Below, piece by piece: positions 1 through 9,789 of a stretch of 64,000 nt of DNA; position 1 is the first letter of the stretch; every line of letters starts with the position of its first letter. Position numbers and translations under genes: made by a program. Origin of the DNA: Veillonellaceae bacterium (GTDB taxonomy: Bacteria > Bacillota > Negativicutes > Veillonellales > Dialisteraceae); contig DAJPGA010000001.1 of assembly GCA_025992895.1 (NCBI GenBank), positions 1,258,501-1,322,500 on the forward strand, read 5' to 3'. The notes under the pieces are model-generated. The model was not told the DNA's origin. It saw nothing but the letters and a program-made list of their open reading frames with translations, and ran no database searches.

Positions 1-102
1 ATAATAAGCAGAATATGAGCATCTTTAGGGATGCATATAAAAACAAATAACAGTAAAATAAAATAGACATTAATAAGAAACTTGTAAGGAGGAATACCAT
101 TT

Positions 103-1929
103 ATGTGCGGTATTGTAGGTTATGTCGGCAGCGGCGAAGCTTCTGAATTTTTAATTGACGGGCTCCGTCGTCTTGAATACAGAGGCTATGACTCTGCTGG
201 TATCGCTGTGTATGAAAACGGAAAGATTCAGATCGAAAAGAAAAAGGGCGGTCTGGCTAATTTGGAAGCTGTTCTTAAGGAACATCCTCTCCATGGACAT
301 ATCGGGATCGGACATACACGCTGGGCTACACATGGCCAGCCGTCTGATGTGAATGCCCATCCTCACGGCGACTGCCATAATCACTTTGTCATTGTCCACA
401 ACGGCATCATTGAAAATTACATGACGCTGAAAAAGGAATTGATTGAAAAAGGTCATGTTTTCAAGTCAGAAACGGATACCGAAGTTGTTGCACATCTCGC
501 AGAAGAACTTGATGATGGCAATTTCCTTTCCACCGTCAGAAAAGTACTGGCAAAAATTGAAGGCTCCTACAGTCTGGTATTCATGGATGATTCTGATCCG
601 GATACCATCATCTGCACGAAAAAGGACAACCCTCTGATTATCGGGCTGGGCAAGGGCGAAAACTTCATCGCTTCTGATATCCCGGCTGTCATCAACCGTA
701 CACGCCAGATTTACATCATGAATGATTATGAACTTGCTGTTGTCAAGAAAGACAGCATCACTTTCTATGACCATGATGATAAAGAAATCACAAAAGATAT
801 CCATGAAGTAACATGGAGCGCTGAAGCGGCAGAAAAGGGCGGCTATCCGCATTTCATGCTGAAGGAAATTTATGAACAGCCCAAGGCCATTCATGATACA
901 GTCCAGATTTATCTGAATAAAGACGGATCCGTAAACTTTAAGGATCTCGGCTGGACAGAAGACTGCTTTGATGATATCGACCACATCCTGATTACAGCAT
1001 GCGGAACTGCGTATCATGCAGGCCTTGTAGCAAAGCATTACATTGAACGCTTTGTCAGAATCCCGGTCTCCGTCGAAATTGCATCTGAATACAGATACAG
1101 CAATCCTCTGACGACAAACAAGACACTCTGTATCGTAGTCAGCCAGTCCGGTGAAACGATCGATACACTGGCAGCCCTGAAGGAAGCAAAACGTCTTGGC
1201 GCAAAGAGCCTTGCTGTTACCAACTCCATCAGCTCTTCCATTGCAAGAGAATCCGATAATGTCATTTACACGATGGCAGGCCCAGAAATTGCAGTCGCAT
1301 CCACCAAGGCCTATACGACCCAGCTCGTAGCGCTCCTTCTCCTTGCTTTGTACATGGGACAGCTCAGGAAGACCATAAAGCCGGAACTTGTCAAGGAAAT
1401 CACTGATGCCCTGAAAGATCTGCCGAAACAGATCGAAAAGGTACTGCAGGAAAATGATTACATGGCAGAAGTAGCTGAACGTCTGATCAAAGCTCACGAT
1501 ATCTTCTATCTGGGACGTTCCATCGACTATGCGATTGCCATGGAAGGCGCATTAAAACTGAAGGAAGTATCTTATATCCATGCAGAGGCTTATGCAGCCG
1601 GAGAATTAAAGCACGGCACTCTTGCCCTGATTACCGAAGATACACCTGTCATTGCTGTAGCTACACAGGATAATGTCAGCTCGAAGATGTACAGCAACAT
1701 CGAAGAAGTCCGCGCCCGCGGAGCTGAAGTTCTTGGCATCGGCTATGAAGATGATGCAGAAATCGGTAAGTACACGACGGAAACTGTCAGAATCCCGAGA
1801 GTGGATCCTTTCATTGCGCCGATCCTTTCCGTTATCCCCATGCAGCTTCTGGCTTACTACACCAGCATCAAGAGAGGCAACAATGTAGATAAGCCCCGCA
1901 ACCTTGCTAAGTCTGTAACGGTTGAATAA
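103..1929 (+). CDS. glmS: Glutamine--fructose-6-phosphate aminotransferase (isomerizing)
   Basis: Makes glucosamine-6-phosphate from fructose-6-phosphate and glutamine, the entry step to UDP-GlcNAc for peptidoglycan. The 608-residue length is typical. The protein starts MCGIVGYVG, so the N-terminal nucleophile cysteine of the class II glutaminase domain is present. Two SIS sugar-isomerase domains follow (around residues 290-420 and 460-600), with the family motif SQSGETIDT and the C-terminal DKPRNLAKSVTVE. The ATG at 103 is preceded by GGAGG at 88-92. The 102 bases visible upstream do not resemble the glmS ribozyme. A hairpin follows the stop, so the gene is probably monocistronic. Confidence 0.97.
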   Translation: MCGIVGYVGSGEASEFLIDGLRRLEYRGYDSAGIAVYENGKIQIEKKKGGLANLEAVLKEHPLHGHIGIGHTRWATHGQPSDVNAHPHGDCHNHFVIVHNGIIENYMTLKKELIEKGHVFKSETDTEVVAHLAEELDDGNFLSTVRKVLAKIEGSYSLVFMDDSDPDTIICTKKDNPLIIGLGKGENFIASDIPAVINRTRQIYIMNDYELAVVKKDSITFYDHDDKEITKDIHEVTWSAEAAEKGGYPHFMLKEIYEQPKAIHDTVQIYLNKDGSVNFKDLGWTEDCFDDIDHILITACGTAYHAGLVAKHYIERFVRIPVSVEIASEYRYSNPLTTNKTLCIVVSQSGETIDTLAALKEAKRLGAKSLAVTNSISSSIARESDNVIYTMAGPEIAVASTKAYTTQLVALLLLALYMGQLRKTIKPELVKEITDALKDLPKQIEKVLQENDYMAEVAERLIKAHDIFYLGRSIDYAIAMEGALKLKEVSYIHAEAYAAGELKHGTLALITEDTPVIAVATQDNVSSKMYSNIEEVRARGAEVLGIGYEDDAEIGKYTTETVRIPRVDPFIAPILSVIPMQLLAYYTSIKRGNNVDKPRNLAKSVTVE

Positions 1930-1944
1930 TTGAAAATATGACTG

Positions 1945-1989
1945 GATTGCAAAGAGGCAGGCGAGTAACCCTGCTTCTGGCAATCTTTT
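1945..1989 (+). terminator. Probable glmS terminator
   Basis: An imperfect stem between GATTGC at 1945 and CAATC at 1981, with an inner GCAGG/CCTGC helix, is followed by TTTTC. It lies 15 nt after the glmS stop and separates glmS from trpS. Confidence 0.55.
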
Positions 1990-2061
1990 CATTTATGGAT
2001 CATTTTGTCAGTCACCCATTATAACCAAGTCGATCATCAAATATTATAAGGAGGCATCGTT

Positions 2062-3057
2062 ATGGATGTTATTTTTTCTGGAATTCAGCCCAGCGGCGAT
2101 CTTACACTGGGAAATTATCTTGGGGCATTGAAGAATTTTATTCCGTTCCAGGATAAGGCAGAATGCTTCTACTGCATTGTGAATCAGCATGCAATCACAG
2201 TGCCGCAGGACCCAAAGCTTCTTCATGAAAGAACAAGAAACCTGGCAGCATTATATATTGCAGCAGGACTGGATCCGAAAAAAGCAACGATTTTTGTTCA
2301 GTCTGAAGTGCCGGAACATGCCCTTCTCGGATGGATGATGATCTGCAGCGCCTATGTAGGCGAAATGGAAAGAATGACCCAGTATAAGTCCAAAGCGCAG
2401 AAACAGGAAAAGAAGAACGGCTTTATTCCTCTTGGCCTTTTGACCTATCCTCCGCTGATGGCAGCTGATATCCTGCTCTATCAGGCAACACTTGTCCCGG
2501 TAGGTGATGACCAGCGTCAGCATATGGAAATCACAAGAGACCTGGCAGAAAGATTCAACCGTAAATACGGTGAGGTCTTCACACTGCCGGAAATGTGGGC
2601 TCCTGAAGGAGGAGCACGCGTCATGAGCCTTCAGGAACCTACCAAGAAGATGAGCAAATCGGATGACAATGAATGGGCTACCATTCATATGCTTGATGAA
2701 CCGGACGTTATCACAAAGAAAATCAAGAGAGCAGTGACCGACTCTATCGGACACGTTCATTATGATAAGGAAAACCAGCCCGGCGTTTCCAACCTGATGA
2801 GCATTCATTCTGCTTTCTCGGGCAAAAACTTCGAAGAAATAGAGAAGATGTATGAGGGACAGGGCTACGGTGTGTTCAAGAAAGACCTGATCGATCTGAT
2901 TATCGATCAGATGAGCCCGATCCTGAGCCGCTATAAAGAACTGATGGGAAGCCCGGAACTGGATTCTATTCTTGATGAAGGCGCAGCCAAAGCGCATGCA
3001 AGAGCAAGCATTACCTATAACAAGGCCATTCATGCTATGGGCCTGTACCGCAAATAA
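2062..3057 (+). CDS. trpS: Tryptophanyl-tRNA synthetase
   Basis: Charges tRNA-Trp with tryptophan in the cytoplasm. This is a class I synthetase of 331 residues, the usual size for bacterial TrpRS. The HIGH-type region is GDLTLGNYLGAL near the N-terminus and the KMSKS loop is PTKKMSKSDDN around residue 195. The ATG at 2062 has AAGGAGG seven bases upstream. Unlike valS and cysS in this window, no T-box could be recognised in its 130-nt upstream spacer. A long hairpin terminator follows immediately. Confidence 0.97.
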   Translation: MDVIFSGIQPSGDLTLGNYLGALKNFIPFQDKAECFYCIVNQHAITVPQDPKLLHERTRNLAALYIAAGLDPKKATIFVQSEVPEHALLGWMMICSAYVGEMERMTQYKSKAQKQEKKNGFIPLGLLTYPPLMAADILLYQATLVPVGDDQRQHMEITRDLAERFNRKYGEVFTLPEMWAPEGGARVMSLQEPTKKMSKSDDNEWATIHMLDEPDVITKKIKRAVTDSIGHVHYDKENQPGVSNLMSIHSAFSGKNFEEIEKMYEGQGYGVFKKDLIDLIIDQMSPILSRYKELMGSPELDSILDEGAAKAHARASITYNKAIHAMGLYRK

Positions 3058-3060
3058 GAA

Positions 3061-3108
3061 AAAAGGGTCTGTGACGAAATGAGCAATCATTTCGCCACAG
3101 ACCCTTTT
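3061..3108 (+). terminator. trpS terminator hairpin
   Basis: A roughly 20-bp stem with one A/C mismatch encloses a GCAA loop and ends in TTTT. It contains CTGTGA, ATCATTT and CACAG blocks that recur in the folC and rnc terminators. Confidence 0.8.
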
Positions 3109-3130
3109 GCATATGCAGACCATCATATGA

Positions 3131-3166
3131 AAAAAGGAAGCATGCCGCCTGGTATGCTTCCTTTTT
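3131..3166 (-). terminator. ptsI terminator
   Basis: A 16-bp stem (AAAAAGGAAGCATGCC and its complement with one G-U pair) around a 4-nt loop gives a T-run on either strand. It lies just past the minus-strand ptsI stop and backs onto the trpS terminator. Confidence 0.8.
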
Positions 3167-3169
3167 CTG

Positions 3170-4798
3170 TTATTTTGAAAGATCGATGGAACGGATCTGC
3201 TGGCGGAGCGGGAGGACAGAGTAGGGGGCAACAGAGAATTCATCGATGCCCATTCTGAGGAATGTTTCCGTGATGGAAAGGTCAGAACTCAATTCACCGC
3301 ACATGCCTACCCAGATGCCTGCTTTATGGCCATTATCGATGGTCATCTGAATCAGCTTGAGGACAGCCGGATGATGGGGGTTGAAGAAATCAGAAAGGAC
3401 ACGGCTTGAACGGTCTACAACGAGCGTGTACTGGGAAAGGTCGTTAGTACCGATCGAGAAGAAGTCGACTTCCTTGGCCAGCTTGTCGCTGATGAGAGCA
3501 GCCGCCGGAGTTTCTATCATGATGCCGATCTGGATCTGATGGTCATAGGCAATGCCTTTCTTATCCAGGTCCAGTTTGACTTCATCCAGGATTTCCTTTG
3601 CCTTCCATACTTCCCATACCGAAGTGATGAGCGGGAACATGATTGCAATCTTGCCGAATGCGCTGGCACGGAGAATAGCGCGAAGCTGCGTCTTGAATAT
3701 TTCCGGTCTTTTGAGGGAAATACGGATAGCTCTCATGCCCAGAGCCGGGTTTTCTTCTTTAGGAAGATGGAAGGCAGAGGCGTCCTTGTCGCCGCCGATA
3801 TCAAGAGTACGGATAATGACGCGCTTACCGGTCATTGTTTCAACAGCAAGCTTGTAAACGTTGAACTGTTCTTCTTCACTTGGAAGGGTATCTCTTCCCA
3901 TGTAAATGAATTCACTGCGGAAAAGACCGATGCCTTCAGCGTCGTTTTTAAGGACAGCAGCCAGATCGGCGGCAGAGGAGACGTTGGCAGCGACTTCAAT
4001 CCTGCGTCCGTCTTTCGTTTCACTCGGGACGCCTTTGAGCTCCTGCAGGAGCTGTTTGAGTCTTATGCTCTGATCCTGCTTTTCTTTCATGACAGAAAGC
4101 ACACCCGGTGTCGGTTCAAGATAAACAGTCCCGGAGAAGCCATCTATAACAGCGGTCTTTCCATCATAAGCATAGTCTACATCTTCGCCGGTAGCTACAA
4201 TGGCAGGAACACCCAGAGCGCGGGCAAGGATGGCCGTATGAGATGTCGGTGTGCCTTCTTTTGTGACGAAGCCTAAGATCTTGCTGGTATCCATCTGTAT
4301 GGTTTCACTTGGTGTCAGGTCGTCAGCATAGAGAATGCATGGTTCATCGGTGGAGAAAAGGACCTTCTTCTGGCGGAGCACGCGCAGAAGAATACGGGAA
4401 ACTTCCTTCATGTCAGAAACATGAGCCTGCATGTAGGTGTCTGAGCCTGCGCTGTAAATCTGGATGAAGTTCTGCTCAGCCTGTCCGATCGCATATTCTG
4501 CGTTGACGCTCTGGTTTCTGATAATAGAGCGGATGGAATCAATAAAGGAAGAACTTGTCAGCATATGCTGATAGACCTTGAAAATGGAGGCGTTGTCCAG
4601 ACCTACATGGGATACGGCTTCCTGATAGAACTGCTCCATTTTGGCACATGCTGTGTTTCTTGCAGAATCAAAACGAGCCACTTCAGTTTCAGGGCGGTCT
4701 ACCGTGGTCTGAACGATATCAAATTCCTGATGACGGAAAATTTTCAAAGGTCCGATGGTTACCATTCCCGAAATACTTTTACCACTAATTTTTAACAT
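3170..4798 (-). CDS. ptsI: PEP-protein phosphotransferase, PTS enzyme I
   Basis: Transfers phosphate from phosphoenolpyruvate to the carrier HPr, the first step of PTS sugar uptake. The reading gives 542 residues from ATG 4798, which has AGAAAGGA upstream; an earlier TTG at 4807 abuts the ribosome site and is less likely. The phosphohistidine motif GTPTSHTAILAR places the active His near residue 187, and the C-terminal PEP-binding signature GMCGELSSD is present. No HPr gene or sugar-specific EII lies nearby. The gene is 32 nt downstream of cobO and probably co-transcribed with it. The orphan setting leaves open a regulatory role or a distant ptsH. Confidence 0.93.
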   Translation of the reverse strand: MLKISGKSISGMVTIGPLKIFRHQEFDIVQTTVDRPETEVARFDSARNTACAKMEQFYQEAVSHVGLDNASIFKVYQHMLTSSSFIDSIRSIIRNQSVNAEYAIGQAEQNFIQIYSAGSDTYMQAHVSDMKEVSRILLRVLRQKKVLFSTDEPCILYADDLTPSETIQMDTSKILGFVTKEGTPTSHTAILARALGVPAIVATGEDVDYAYDGKTAVIDGFSGTVYLEPTPGVLSVMKEKQDQSIRLKQLLQELKGVPSETKDGRRIEVAANVSSAADLAAVLKNDAEGIGLFRSEFIYMGRDTLPSEEEQFNVYKLAVETMTGKRVIIRTLDIGGDKDASAFHLPKEENPALGMRAIRISLKRPEIFKTQLRAILRASAFGKIAIMFPLITSVWEVWKAKEILDEVKLDLDKKGIAYDHQIQIGIMIETPAAALISDKLAKEVDFFSIGTNDLSQYTLVVDRSSRVLSDFFNPHHPAVLKLIQMTIDNGHKAGIWVGMCGELSSDLSITETFLRMGIDEFSVAPYSVLPLRQQIRSIDLSK

Positions 4799-4830
4799 AC
4801 TTTTCAATCCTTTCTTTGGCAGAGCTGTTG

Positions 4831-5406
4831 TCAGTCCTCTATGCCTTCGCGTCCTATAACACCTTTATCGTAGTAATGCCTGATTTTTTTCATTTCAGTA
4901 ATCAGGTCAGCAGAGTCCAGAATCAGTTTCGGAGCATTCCTTCCGGTAAAGACAAGCTCGACATTTGGCTTTCGTGCAGAAAGAATCCGCTTTGTATCTT
5001 CATCTGTGGCCAGGTCATACCAGCATGCCATATTGTATTCATCGAGGATGACAAGATCATAGCCATCAGAGACAGCTTTCACTGCTTCGTCAATGCCTTT
5101 CAGAATGAGCGCACGGTATTCAGCGGGCGGATTTCCTGCCGGATAAATCGTGACCTTGTCTCCCCATGCTTTAATTTCTTCTTCAGTCAGCATGCCTTCT
5201 TTTGCAATGAAATAAGGTTTGCCGAGAGTGATCAGTGTAATTCCGGGAAGCGATTTCAGAATTTTCTGTTCTGAATAGGCCAATGACTTCATGAACTGAA
5301 TAATGCATACACGATGCCCGGCTCCGATGGAGCGGATTGCCAGGCCAATGGCAGCTGTCGTTTTTCCCTTGCCATCACCTGTATATACTTGAATGTAGCC
5401 TTTCAT
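4831..5406 (-). CDS. cobO: Cob(I)alamin adenosyltransferase, CobO/BtuR type
   Basis: Adds the 5'-deoxyadenosyl group of ATP to cob(I)alamin or cob(I)inamide to form adenosylcobalamin. The 191-residue protein starts MKGYIQVYTGDGKGKTT, with the family's P-loop (GDGKGKTT, residues 10-17), and carries the Walker B-like VILDEYNMACWYDL. Length fits the CobO/BtuR family. It is the first gene of a two-gene minus-strand unit with ptsI. The functional pairing is unclear, although the window also encodes the tetrapyrrole route to precorrin-2 (43.8-50.4 kb), so corrinoid use is expected. The 225-nt region upstream is AT-rich, with a minus-strand TATAAT at 5540-5545 but no good -35. Confidence 0.9.
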   Translation of the reverse strand: MKGYIQVYTGDGKGKTTAAIGLAIRSIGAGHRVCIIQFMKSLAYSEQKILKSLPGITLITLGKPYFIAKEGMLTEEEIKAWGDKVTIYPAGNPPAEYRALILKGIDEAVKAVSDGYDLVILDEYNMACWYDLATDEDTKRILSARKPNVELVFTGRNAPKLILDSADLITEMKKIRHYYDKGVIGREGIED

Positions 5407-5631
5407 GAGAAGCCCTCCTTTTCAAGCAAATCTGGAAATCAGCCGTGCTTAGGCCAATCTGGCAGAGTAATATGATTCAACTATGATTTAAGCTTCTTGA
5501 TCAAGCTTAATCCTATAAGTCTGATATGAATCTATGAATATTATACAATACCTATGAAAATTTTTCGTCTAATTTCTGAAAGATGCATTTTTATCCTTAT
5601 CAGTAATTGGAGTGAAATATTTCATCGTCTA

Positions 5632-5664
5632 AAAAAAGGCCCGCAAAAAACAGCAGGCCTTTTT
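5632..5664 (-). terminator. Terminator of the VTT-domain gene
   Basis: Complementary AAAAAGGCC and GGCCTTTTT arms enclose an A-rich loop. In the minus direction the hairpin ends in a run of seven T. It lies 2 nt past the stop of the gene ending at 5667. Confidence 0.75.
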
Positions 5665-5666
5665 AA

Positions 5667-6350
5667 TTAAACTTCGTCACAATGTCTTTTCTTATGCCAG
5701 CGGTGTACAGCACAAATACCGATAACAAGAAGCAGCATGAGTACAAATCTGACGCCATGTTTGGAGAAATAAATCAAGTCATGTCCCAGGAGAACTTCAA
5801 TGAGGACAGAAGGAATCTTCCCGATCAGGGTTGCCTTTAAATGTTCTTTGATGGAGAGCTTGCTGAGAACAGCAAGCGCAGTAATCAGAATATTAGGAGA
5901 GTAAGGAATGGATCTTGCCAGAGCCATATTCTTCACGCTGCCGTATTTGTCCAGCTTGGTAAGCATATGCTTCTGTTCGATAAATTCACGTGCTTCTTTC
6001 CTGAAGAATACGCGTCCTATGTGGTAGCTCAGCTCTATTCCGATAACCTCGCCAAGATAAGAGACAAGAAGTCCTGGAATTAGTCCGAATAATGCACCGT
6101 TAATTGTCAAAAATGGGATGGTTGGGATGCAAAAAATGTTGCAAAAAACAAGCAGCCCCAGACTTACGGCAAATGCTCCGTAGCCAAAGGATGATATATA
6201 TTCTGACAGGCCATTAATGTCACCAGCCATCGTTAGAGATACCGTATGATAGTAAAATTCGGGGTAGTAGGTTTTCACAATGAAAAACGATACCGCGCAG
6301 ATTAGGATCAGTCCGATAAGTCCAAGAACCTTCTTAAGTTTATCGATCAT
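5667..6350 (-). CDS. VTT-domain (TVP38/TMEM64, DedA-like) membrane protein
   Basis: An integral membrane protein of 227 residues, recognised as a TVP38/TMEM64 (SNARE-associated, VTT) family member. Members of the wider DedA superfamily act in lipid or solute transport, but the substrate cannot be told here. An N-terminal hydrophobic segment (about residues 7-27) is followed by the VTT core, with re-entrant-like hydrophobic stretches around residues 60-115 and the GxxxG-rich FGLIPGLLVSYLGEVIG. There is a C-terminal membrane segment near 200-217 and a basic tail. AAGGA precedes the ATG. It is separated from cobO by a terminator, so it is probably its own unit. Confidence 0.8.
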   Translation of the reverse strand: MIDKLKKVLGLIGLILICAVSFFIVKTYYPEFYYHTVSLTMAGDINGLSEYISSFGYGAFAVSLGLLVFCNIFCIPTIPFLTINGALFGLIPGLLVSYLGEVIGIELSYHIGRVFFRKEAREFIEQKHMLTKLDKYGSVKNMALARSIPYSPNILITALAVLSKLSIKEHLKATLIGKIPSVLIEVLLGHDLIYFSKHGVRFVLMLLLVIGICAVHRWHKKRHCDEV

Positions 6351-6695
6351 GGTTTATCCTTATGCTGTATTTGTAGAGGACAGTTCTGATTTGCCAGTCT
6401 GATAAAATAAGGCGAATGCCATTTTGCCTGAAGCTTAACTTGAAAGCAGGGGGCTGTGATGCACCGGCATATGACTGGCAAGATATATAAAAACTTGTAT
6501 TATTATTTTTAGCAGGAATAGTCAGTTATAGAAAAAGACTCTGCAAAACTATTACACCATTTATATATTATATTACATCTAAGACAGAGTTTCCAATTTA
6601 CATAGATATCTATGTAAATGATTTTAAGCAGTATTTTTCTGATGATGCGGAAACATATCAATTGTCTTATCCCGCTTCTCATGGTAAGAATATTC
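6351..6695. other. AT-rich intergenic region between the VTT gene and the valS promoter
   Basis: No open frame with a ribosome site could be supported. The region holds the divergent upstream sequence of the minus-strand VTT gene and a perfect 24-bp palindrome at 6596-6619, listed separately. Otherwise nothing is recognised. Confidence 0.5.
6596..6619. repeat. Perfect 24-bp palindrome
   Basis: The sequence reads ATTTACATAGAT followed by its exact reverse complement with no central spacer. It lies about 75 bp upstream of the valS promoter and about 245 bp upstream of the VTT gene. The lack of a loop and of a T-run makes a terminator unlikely; an operator for a dimeric DNA-binding protein is possible. 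Confidence 0.6.
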
Positions 6696-6724
6696 TTGCA
6701 TAAAGAAATAAATCCTGCTATTAT
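6696..6724 (+). promoter_or_regulatory. valS promoter
   Basis: TTGCAT (6696-6701), a 17-bp spacer and TATTAT (6719-6724) match the vegetative sigma consensus well. Transcription would start near 6731, just before the T-box Stem I. Confidence 0.7.
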
Positions 6725-6737
6725 ATACCATATATAA

Positions 6738-6945
6738 AAGCTGTGAAGGGAAGAAGTCGTGGATTTCTTTACAGAGAGCCATTGGTGCTGGAAAATGGCA
6801 GGAAAGAATCGATAAGTCACCCCGGAGCTGACTCTAAGTCCGCCGCGCACGTTACGCGCTAATGAGAGATCATTTTTTAATGATTATTTAGGTGGTACCG
6901 CGGAAGCACTCTTTCGTCCTATAGATGGATGGAAGAGCTTTTTTA
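6738..6945 (+). promoter_or_regulatory. T-box leader of valS
   Basis: A tRNA-sensing leader in which uncharged tRNA-Val prevents termination upstream of valS. The Stem I base pairs AGCT (6740) with AGCT (6826). The apical AGAGAGCC...GGTG features are present, and the specifier loop carries GTC (6816-6818, Val) followed by A. The T-box core TGGTACCGCGG starts at 6893; its UGGU would pair with ACCA of tRNA-Val. An 11-bp terminator stem (6909-6919 with 6927-6937) followed by a T-run ends about 20 nt before the start codon. Confidence 0.93.
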
Positions 6946-6966
6946 TTTTAACAGGAGTTGAAAAAC

Positions 6967-9624
6967 ATGGCCGATTTAAAAGATCAAAAGCTGGACAAGT
7001 ATGATCCAAGCGAAATTGAACAGGGTTGGTATCAGTATTGGGAAGATCATGGCGTTTTTCATGATGAACCGGATCCGGAGAAAGAACCGTACAGCATCGT
7101 TCTTCCGCCGCCGAACGTTACCGGCCAGCTTCACATGGGACATGCCCTTGATAACACACTGCAGGATATTCTTATCCGTTACAAGAGAATGCAGGGATAT
7201 AACGTACTCTGGCTGCCGGGCAAGGATCATGCAGGCATAGCAACTCAGGTTAAGGTCGAAAAGCAGATCGCTGAAGAAGGCCTCAACAAGTATGATCTCG
7301 GCCGTGAAAAATTCCTGGAACGCGTCTGGCAGTGGAAAGAGAAGTTTGGAAACCGTATCGGCCTTCAGATCAGAAGACTGGGTTCTTCCTGCGACTGGCA
7401 GAGAGAACGTTTCACGATGGATGATGTCTGTGCGCGTGCAGTAAGGGAAGTTTTCGTATCCTTGTATGAAAAGGGCCTGATTTATCAGGGATTCAGGATT
7501 ACCAACTGGTGCCCGAGATGCCAGACTGCCCTTTCTGATATCGAAGTAGAACATGAGGATGAAGTCGGACATCTCTGGTATTTCAATTACCCGATCGTCG
7601 GTGAAGACGGATATGTCCAGATTGCAACGACACGTCCTGAAACAATCCCGGGAGATACAGCCGTTGCTGTCAATCCAAGCGATGAAAGATATGCCCATCT
7701 TGTAGGCAAGAAGGTAAAACTTCCGACAACAGACCGTGAAATTCCGATCATTGCTGATGATTATGTAGATATGGCATACGGCACAGGCTGCGTCAAGATT
7801 ACTCCGGCGCATGACCCGAACGACTTCGAAGTGGGAAGCCGCCACAATCTTGAGACCATCGTCATCATGAACAAAGACGGCACGATGAACGAGAAGTCCG
7901 GCAAGTACAACGGCATGGACCGTTATGAAGCAAGAAAAGCCATCGTTCAGGATCTGAAGGATGCCGGCCTCCTGGTAAAGATTGAAGAAACAAAGCATGC
8001 TGTCGGACACTGCTCCCGCTGCAAGACGATCGTAGAACCGATGACAACCAAGCAGTGGTTCGTCAAGATGAAACCGCTTGCCGGCCCGGCCATGGAAGCT
8101 GTTACATCCGGCAAGACTAAGTTTGTTCCGGAACGTTTCTCCAAAACATACATCCAGTGGCTTGAAAATATCCATGACTGGTGCATTTCCAGACAGCTCT
8201 GGTGGGGCCACAGAATTCCGGTATGGTACTGCGACGACTGCGGCGAAGTAAGCGCATCCCGCACGGATCTGACAAAGTGCCCGAAATGCGGAAGCGAACA
8301 TATTCATCAGGACCCGGATGTCCTTGATACCTGGTTCTCCTCTGCACTCTGGCCGTTCTCGACAATGGGCTGGCCGGAACAGACACCGGTTCTCAAGCAG
8401 TGGTATCCGACATCCACAATGGTTACCGGCTATGACATCATTTTCTTCTGGGTTGCCAGAATGATGTTCATGTCTATGGAATTCATGCATGAGATTCCGT
8501 TCAAGTACGTATTCATTCACGGCCTCGTCAGGGATTCCCAGGGCAGAAAGATGTCCAAGTCCCTTGGCAACGGCATCGATCCGCTTGAAGTCATTGAAAA
8601 ATACGGCGCTGATGCACTGCGCTTCACCCTCGTTACCGGAAACACACCGGGCAACGATATGCGCTTCTACTATGAGAGAGTAGAAGGAAACAGAAACTTT
8701 GCCAATAAGCTCTGGAACGCTACGAAGTTCACACTGATGAACCTGGATGACTATGACAAGGATTTCGTTCCGTCCAAAGATCAGCTGACACTGGCAGACA
8801 AGTGGATTCTTGACCGCCTTGCTTATACAGAAGATTATGTAAGCAATAACCTCGATAAATTCGAACTGGGTGAAGCTGCAGACAGCATTTACAATTTCGC
8901 ATGGAACTATTTCTGCGACTGGTACATTGAAACCGCAAAAGCCCGTCTCTATGGCGAACACAATGATGACAGAAAAGTCACGCAGTATGTCCTTGTTTAC
9001 ACACTGACACGCATGCTCGCCCTGCTGCATCCGTTCATGCCGTTCATTACAGAACACCTCTGGCAGCATCTGCCGCATGAAGGAGAAACACTGGCAAGAG
9101 CTCCATGGCCGAAGGCTGATGAAAACTTAAGATTCCCGGTTGAATCTGAACAGTTTGACCGCATCATGGATGCCATCAAAGCAATCCGCAATATGCGTGC
9201 AGAAGCCAATGTAGCGCCAAACAAGCAGTGCCATATCCAGAATGTTGTTCTTCGTGATGACCTGAAGAAGTGCCTTGAAGAAAATAAGGGATACTTCGAA
9301 AAGCTGGCTCATGTTGAAAAGATGGATATCCTGCCGGCAGATGCAAACAAGCCTGAAAATGCGCTGACTGCAGTCGTTACAGGCATGGAAATCTATCTGG
9401 AACTGAAGGGCCTGATTGATACTGCCAAGGAAAAGGAAAGAATCGAGAAGAGCAAAGCCTCTCTTGAAAAGGAAATTGCCAGAACATCCGGCAAACTCAA
9501 TAACAAGGGATTCCTTGCCAAAGCTCCGGAAGATGTTGTAAAGAAGGAACAGGACAAACTGGCAGAATTCGAAGAAAAGATGAAATCTTTGAATGAACGC
9601 CTTGCCTTCCTTGAAAACCTTTAA
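6967..9624 (+). CDS. valS: Valyl-tRNA synthetase
   Basis: A class Ia synthetase that charges tRNA-Val and edits misactivated threonine. It has 885 residues from ATG 6967, which has AGGAG nine bases upstream; a TTG at 6958 abuts that site and was rejected. The HIGH-type motif is [14 protein letters not shown] near residue 45. The CP1 editing insert follows at about 190-350, KMSKSLGN lies near 525, an anticodon-binding helical domain covers about 600-750, and a C-terminal lysine/glutamate-rich coiled coil (tRNA arm, about 815-885) closes the protein. Two zinc-like CxxC pairs (CPRC, CSRC) are also present. Expression should respond to uncharged tRNA-Val through the upstream T-box. Confidence 0.98.
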   Translation: MADLKDQKLDKYDPSEIEQGWYQYWEDHGVFHDEPDPEKEPYSIVLPPPNVTGQLHMGHALDNTLQDILIRYKRMQGYNVLWLPGKDHAGIATQVKVEKQIAEEGLNKYDLGREKFLERVWQWKEKFGNRIGLQIRRLGSSCDWQRERFTMDDVCARAVREVFVSLYEKGLIYQGFRITNWCPRCQTALSDIEVEHEDEVGHLWYFNYPIVGEDGYVQIATTRPETIPGDTAVAVNPSDERYAHLVGKKVKLPTTDREIPIIADDYVDMAYGTGCVKITPAHDPNDFEVGSRHNLETIVIMNKDGTMNEKSGKYNGMDRYEARKAIVQDLKDAGLLVKIEETKHAVGHCSRCKTIVEPMTTKQWFVKMKPLAGPAMEAVTSGKTKFVPERFSKTYIQWLENIHDWCISRQLWWGHRIPVWYCDDCGEVSASRTDLTKCPKCGSEHIHQDPDVLDTWFSSALWPFSTMGWPEQTPVLKQWYPTSTMVTGYDIIFFWVARMMFMSMEFMHEIPFKYVFIHGLVRDSQGRKMSKSLGNGIDPLEVIEKYGADALRFTLVTGNTPGNDMRFYYERVEGNRNFANKLWNATKFTLMNLDDYDKDFVPSKDQLTLADKWILDRLAYTEDYVSNNLDKFELGEAADSIYNFAWNYFCDWYIETAKARLYGEHNDDRKVTQYVLVYTLTRMLALLHPFMPFITEHLWQHLPHEGETLARAPWPKADENLRFPVESEQFDRIMDAIKAIRNMRAEANVAPNKQCHIQNVVLRDDLKKCLEENKGYFEKLAHVEKMDILPADANKPENALTAVVTGMEIYLELKGLIDTAKEKERIEKSKASLEKEIARTSGKLNNKGFLAKAPEDVVKKEQDKLAEFEEKMKSLNERLAFLENL

Positions 9625-9633
9625 TCAATGATT

Positions 9634-9686
9634 GACACTAACACTGCCTCTTGGGAATACCGACTGGCAGTGTTATGGTGTCTTAT
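9634..9686 (+). terminator. Hairpin downstream of valS
   Basis: GACAC-TAACACTGCC pairs with GGCAGTGTTA and GTGTC with one 2-nt bulge, giving about 15 bp. The following TTATT is a weak T-run, so termination may be partial. Confidence 0.5.
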
Positions 9687-9789
9687 TCAGAGAGTATAAA
9701 GCATTACAGCAGGCAATGATTTTCTTTCGACTTTATTTATTTCAATCCGGAAGGGATGATTCAGATCCACGGCCGGAAAAGGAGAATCG

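Noticed and set aside
1..102. Possible glmS ribozyme/riboswitch upstream of glmS
   Set aside because: Only 102 bases are visible and they are AT-rich without the conserved core; a leader further upstream cannot be judged.
466..1497. A 343-codon minus-strand frame opposite glmS
   Set aside because: Shadow of glmS; no recognisable domain and no ribosome site or promoter.
1930..2061. T-box for trpS
   Set aside because: No TGGNACC core, specifier loop or antiterminator/terminator pair was found in the 130-nt spacer; only the glmS terminator is seen.
6976..9078. A 700-codon open frame on the minus strand opposite valS
   Set aside because: It lies entirely over valS, whose domains and motifs are complete. 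The minus frame has a cysteine- and phenylalanine-rich composition typical of antisense shadows and no ribosome site.
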